DNA of 64,000 nucleotides. Source: Bacillota bacterium. GTDB taxonomy: Bacteria > Bacillota > Clostridia > Clostridiales > Clostridiaceae. Below the pieces are notes generated by a model. The model had not been told where the DNA came from. It was given only the letters and a program-made list of their open reading frames with translations, and searched no databases. Every line of letters starts with the position of its first letter. Position 1 is the first letter of the stretch. The stretch lies in the NCBI GenBank assembly GCA_023445445.1, contig JAEXLD010000041.1, forward strand, positions 1 to 64,000. The letters are read 5' to 3'. A program made the position numbers and the translations under genes. This document shows positions 60,816 through 64,000 of the stretch, piece after piece.

Positions 60816-63800
60816 ATGCATAAAGATATAGGCCTATATAGAAGTTCTTTTGAACATGATGCCTGTGGAATTGGAGCTGTAGTTAATATAGATGGAATTA
60901 AAACCCATAAATCTATTGAGGATGCTCTGAATATATTGATTAATTTAGAACATAGAGGTGGTACTGGAGCAGATGGTAAAACTGGGGATGGATCAGGTAT
61001 ACTATTTCAAATACCTCATAGATTTTTTAAAGAAGAAGCTCAAAAGCTTGGAGTAATTCTTCCTGGAGAAGGTGAATATGCAGTAGGTATGTTCTTTTTA
61101 CCAGTGGATGCCACAGAACGAAAAGCTTGCGTTAATATATTTGAAAAGTTATGTTTTGAGGAGAACATAAGAATATTAGCTTGGAGATCTGTACCTGTAA
61201 ATAAATCAGTTCTAGGTGAATATGCAATATCATCTATGCCTTGCTTTAAACAGGTTATTATTGAAAAGCCTTCAGAAATTAATAATTTTAAAGATTTTGA
61301 AAGAAAGCTATATATTATAAGGAGACGATTTGAAAAAGAATTGGTTACTGAAAAAGCCTATATATCATCTTTGTCTTCTAAAACTATAGTATATAAAGGT
61401 CTATTACTTGCAAGTCAACTTAAAAACTTTTATATAGACTTATCAAATGCTAAGGTTCAATCAGCAATTACAATGGTGCATTCAAGATATAGTACCAATA
61501 CTGTTCCAAGCTGGAAAAGAGCTCATCCTAATAGATATATAATTCATAACGGTGAAATTAACACCTTAAGAGGTAATATAAATAGTTTGTTAGCAAGAGA
61601 AGGTAACTTATATAAAAAAGATTTAGAAAAATATTTAAAGAAAGCCCTACCTATTATTAATAGCGAAGGATCTGATTCTGCTATATTAGATAATACTTTA
61701 GAATTTCTAATAATGAATGGAAAAAGCATAGAAGAGGCTATTATGATGTTGGTTCCAGAGCCATGGGAAAAGAATAGCTTCATTTCTAAAGAAGAAAAGG
61801 CCTTTTTTGAATATAATGCTACATTAATGGAGCCTTGGGATGGTCCTGCAGCTATTGTATTCTCTGATGGAAATGTTATGGGGGCAACATTAGATAGAAA
61901 TGGTTTAAGGCCTGCTAGATATTATATAACAAAGGATAATAATTTAGTACTATCCTCAGAAGTAGGTGCTTTAGACATAAGAAATGAAGATATAGTATCA
62001 AAGGGTAGACTAACTCCTGGAAAAATATTATTAGTAGATACCTTAAATAAAAAGATATTAAGCAACGAAGAAGTAAAAGAACAATATTACTTAAAGAAGC
62101 CTTACTTAAATTGGATTGATAATAATATTATTCCACTAGAAAAAATAAAAGTTAATTTATTTAATAATAATGACAACTTTAATATAAATCGAGATAAACT
62201 ACTGCAGATTTATAACTACACATACGAAGATTTAAAAAACACTATTTTACCAATGTGTGAAAAAGGTGAGGAGCCATTAAGCTCTATGGGAGTAGATACT
62301 CCTTTAGCAGTATTATCAAAAGAACCTCAACCCTTATTTAATTATTTTAAGCAGTTATTTGCTCAAGTAACAAACCCACCTATAGATGCAATTAGAGAGG
62401 AAATTATAACATCTACAACTATATATCTTGGTTCATCAGAAAATCTTCTAGGTGAATTAGAAGATAATAAGCCTAAAATTAAACTATCAACGCCAATTTT
62501 AACAAATGAAGATTTAAATAAAATAAGAAAGTTTGATAATCCTAATTTTAGAGTAAAGACTATTAATGCATCCTATGGTAAAAAAGATGACGAGTATGAT
62601 TTAGACTTAGCATTAGATTTATTATGTGAGGAAGCAGAAAAATCAATTTTAGAAGGATATAATATTATAATTTTAAGTGATAAGAATGTTAATGATAAAA
62701 TAATTCCTATACCTTCTTTGTTAGCATTATCTGCTGTACATCATTACTTAATTAAAAAAGGTCTTAGAAGCAAAGTTGATTTAATTGTTGAAAGTGGTGA
62801 ACCAAGAGAAGTTCATCATTTCGCTACTCTCATTGGATTTGGAGCTTCAGCTATAAATCCTTATCTAGTATATGAATCAGTTATTAAGCTACAAGAAGAT
62901 AAACTTTTAATTGAAGATTATAATGTTGCTGTAAAAAAATATAATAAAGCTATATTAAAGGGTTTAATTAAAATAATGTCTAAGATGGGAATATCAACTA
63001 TCCAATCGTATAAGGGTGCTCAAATTTTTGAAGCAGTTGGAATAAATGAACATGTAATTAATAAATACTTTACTAATACAGTAAGTAGAATAGAGGGAAT
63101 ATCATTAAAGGAAATACAAGATGAGGTTCTTAGAAAGCATAGAAATGCCTATAAAAAGAGTAATTCTAATTTTAAATTTACCTTTAATTCAAGTGGAAGA
63201 GATAAATTTAGAGCTGATCAAGAAGAACATTTATATAATCCATTAACTATATATAAGCTACAACAAGCAACAAGGAACGGAGATTATAGTACTTTTAAAG
63301 AGTATTCTAAGTTAATAGATAATGAAGATTCATTTATTACATTAAGAAGTCTATTAGATTTTAAATATTTAAGCGATCCTATTCCAATAGATGAAGTAGA
63401 AAGTATTGAATCAATAGTAAAAAGATTTAAAACAGGTGCTATGTCTTACGGTTCTATTTCTAAGGAGGCTCATGAGGCTTTAGCTATTGCTATGAACAGA
63501 ATAGGTGGAAAATCTAATACTGGTGAAGGAGGCGAAGATAGAGATAGATTTTTACTTGATGAAAATGGAGATTCAAGAAGATCTGCTATAAAACAAATAG
63601 CTTCTGGAAGATTTGGAGTAACCTCTGAATATTTAGTTAATGCTAGCGAAATACAGATAAAAATGGCTCAGGGAGCTAAACCTGGTGAAGGTGGACAACT
63701 TCCTGCTAAAAAAGTATATCCATGGATAGCAAAAACTAGAGGTGCTACCACAGCAGTAGGATTAATATCACCACCACCACATCATGATATATATTCAATA

Positions 63801-64000
63801 GAAGATTTAGCTCAATTAATATATGATTTAAAGCAATCAAACGATGAGGCAGATATCTCTGTAAAGCTAGTTGCTGAAGCTGGTGTTGGTACAGTAGCAA
63901 CAGGAGTTGCTAAGGCTGGTGCAAATGTAATTTTAATATCTGGTCATGATGGTGGAACAGGTGCTTCACCTAAAACTTCAATACAAAATGCTGGGTTACC
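60816..64000 (+). CDS. gltB: Glutamate synthase large subunit, 3' end missing
   Basis: 1061 codons open to the end of the window. ATG 60816 follows GAGGGG. After a short propeptide, Cys17 in EHDACGIGAVV is the catalytic N-terminal nucleophile of the glutaminase domain. LEHRGGTGADGKTGDGSG, VHSRYSTNTVPSWKRAHPNR and HNGEINTLRGN belong to it. The FMN-binding synthase domain begins near residue 870: GAMSYGSISKEAHEALA, NTGEGGEDRDRF, KPGEGGQLPAKKV, AGVGTVATGVAKAGAN and ISGHDGGTGASP. The 3Fe-4S cysteines would lie beyond the window. Converts Gln and 2-oxoglutarate to two Glu, together with glnA. Confidence 0.96.
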   Translation, partial: MHKDIGLYRSSFEHDACGIGAVVNIDGIKTHKSIEDALNILINLEHRGGTGADGKTGDGSGILFQIPHRFFKEEAQKLGVILPGEGEYAVGMFFLPVDATERKACVNIFEKLCFEENIRILAWRSVPVNKSVLGEYAISSMPCFKQVIIEKPSEINNFKDFERKLYIIRRRFEKELVTEKAYISSLSSKTIVYKGLLLASQLKNFYIDLSNAKVQSAITMVHSRYSTNTVPSWKRAHPNRYIIHNGEINTLRGNINSLLAREGNLYKKDLEKYLKKALPIINSEGSDSAILDNTLEFLIMNGKSIEEAIMMLVPEPWEKNSFISKEEKAFFEYNATLMEPWDGPAAIVFSDGNVMGATLDRNGLRPARYYITKDNNLVLSSEVGALDIRNEDIVSKGRLTPGKILLVDTLNKKILSNEEVKEQYYLKKPYLNWIDNNIIPLEKIKVNLFNNNDNFNINRDKLLQIYNYTYEDLKNTILPMCEKGEEPLSSMGVDTPLAVLSKEPQPLFNYFKQLFAQVTNPPIDAIREEIITSTTIYLGSSENLLGELEDNKPKIKLSTPILTNEDLNKIRKFDNPNFRVKTINASYGKKDDEYDLDLALDLLCEEAEKSILEGYNIIILSDKNVNDKIIPIPSLLALSAVHHYLIKKGLRSKVDLIVESGEPREVHHFATLIGFGASAINPYLVYESVIKLQEDKLLIEDYNVAVKKYNKAILKGLIKIMSKMGISTIQSYKGAQIFEAVGINEHVINKYFTNTVSRIEGISLKEIQDEVLRKHRNAYKKSNSNFKFTFNSSGRDKFRADQEEHLYNPLTIYKLQQATRNGDYSTFKEYSKLIDNEDSFITLRSLLDFKYLSDPIPIDEVESIESIVKRFKTGAMSYGSISKEAHEALAIAMNRIGGKSNTGEGGEDRDRFLLDENGDSRRSAIKQIASGRFGVTSEYLVNASEIQIKMAQGAKPGEGGQLPAKKVYPWIAKTRGATTAVGLISPPPHHDIYSIEDLAQLIYDLKQSNDEADISVKLVAEAGVGTVATGVAKAGANVILISGHDGGTGASPKTSIQNAGL

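Noticed and set aside
1..64000. CRISPR array, rRNA, tRNA, IS element or replication origin
   Set aside because: No regular spaced repeats, rRNA or tRNA cloverleaf sequences, intact transposase genes or DnaA-box clusters were recognised.

Overview
The window is AT-rich DNA (my estimate is roughly 70% A+T) with strong AGGAGG-type ribosome binding sites, a spore-specific spoVA-type operon, S-box and T-box leaders, and typical anaerobe enzymes. This points to a spore-forming Firmicute, most likely Clostridium sensu stricto. Species cannot be called, and no rRNA or tRNA gene was seen.

Layout. 1-3.7 kb: end of a DUF5692 membrane protein, a CbiM(PDGLE)-CbiQ-CbiO cobalt/nickel ECF transporter and a DUF1904 protein. 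3.7-7.7 kb: SstT serine/threonine transporter, a short DEAD-box-type helicase, a compact locus that looks like a type I toxin/antisense-RNA pair, and a ferredoxin/membrane Fe-S protein operon. 7.8-11.4 kb: a cytoplasmic GH120 + GH43 pair for xylo-oligosaccharides. 11.5-17.4 kb: an accessory, defence-like and partly eroded island. It holds a membrane-anchored protein, a GmrSD/BrxU-like DUF262-DUF1524 restriction enzyme, a doubly broken NERD gene, a MazG-like pyrophosphohydrolase, an HNH protein, a relic of an MmeI/YeeA-type DNA methyltransferase and another relic. A decayed copy of the ferredoxin promoter sits inside it. 17.5-25 kb: DUF4489 protein, a transporter, ferritin, a KilAC-domain protein, an orphan ParA operon and the uracil permease with a PyrR-like loop over its ribosome binding site.

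25-28.4 kb: a spoVAC-spoVAD-spoVAE operon with DUF421 and DUF1657 genes, resembling the mobile spoVA2 cluster linked to spore heat resistance. 28.5-30 kb: hisS behind a leader that encodes a short peptide with three consecutive His codons and ends in a terminator. This is ribosome-mediated attenuation rather than the T-box expected for a Firmicute hisS. 30-38 kb: M32 carboxypeptidase, nitroreductase, malic enzyme, and an RpiR regulator with an alpha-glucoside PTS and GH4 6-phospho-alpha-glucosidase. 38-45 kb: LTA-synthase-like protein, SAM-riboswitch-controlled metI/metC-like pair, GH31 glucosidase. 45-47.7 kb: nitroreductase, two tandem glutathione peroxidases and OhrR, tied together by matching OhrR-type operators.

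47.7-56.5 kb: ordinary core genes (RluB-type synthase, mnmM, RpiR regulator, BaiN-like flavoprotein, cmk, ispH directly abutting an S1-domain gene, GNAT protein, miaB). 56.6-58.6 kb: T-box, Lrp/AsnC regulator and aminotransferase. 58.6-64 kb: glnA, an ANTAR antiterminator and the large subunit of glutamate synthase (cut by the window end), a nitrogen-assimilation cluster. The glnA leader carries a hairpin layout fitting an ANTAR target.

The most interesting signals are the hisS leader-peptide attenuator, the toxin/antisense-like locus at 6.36-6.79 kb, the ANTAR leader of glnA, the paired OhrR boxes, and the eroding defence island with its ferredoxin-promoter relic.
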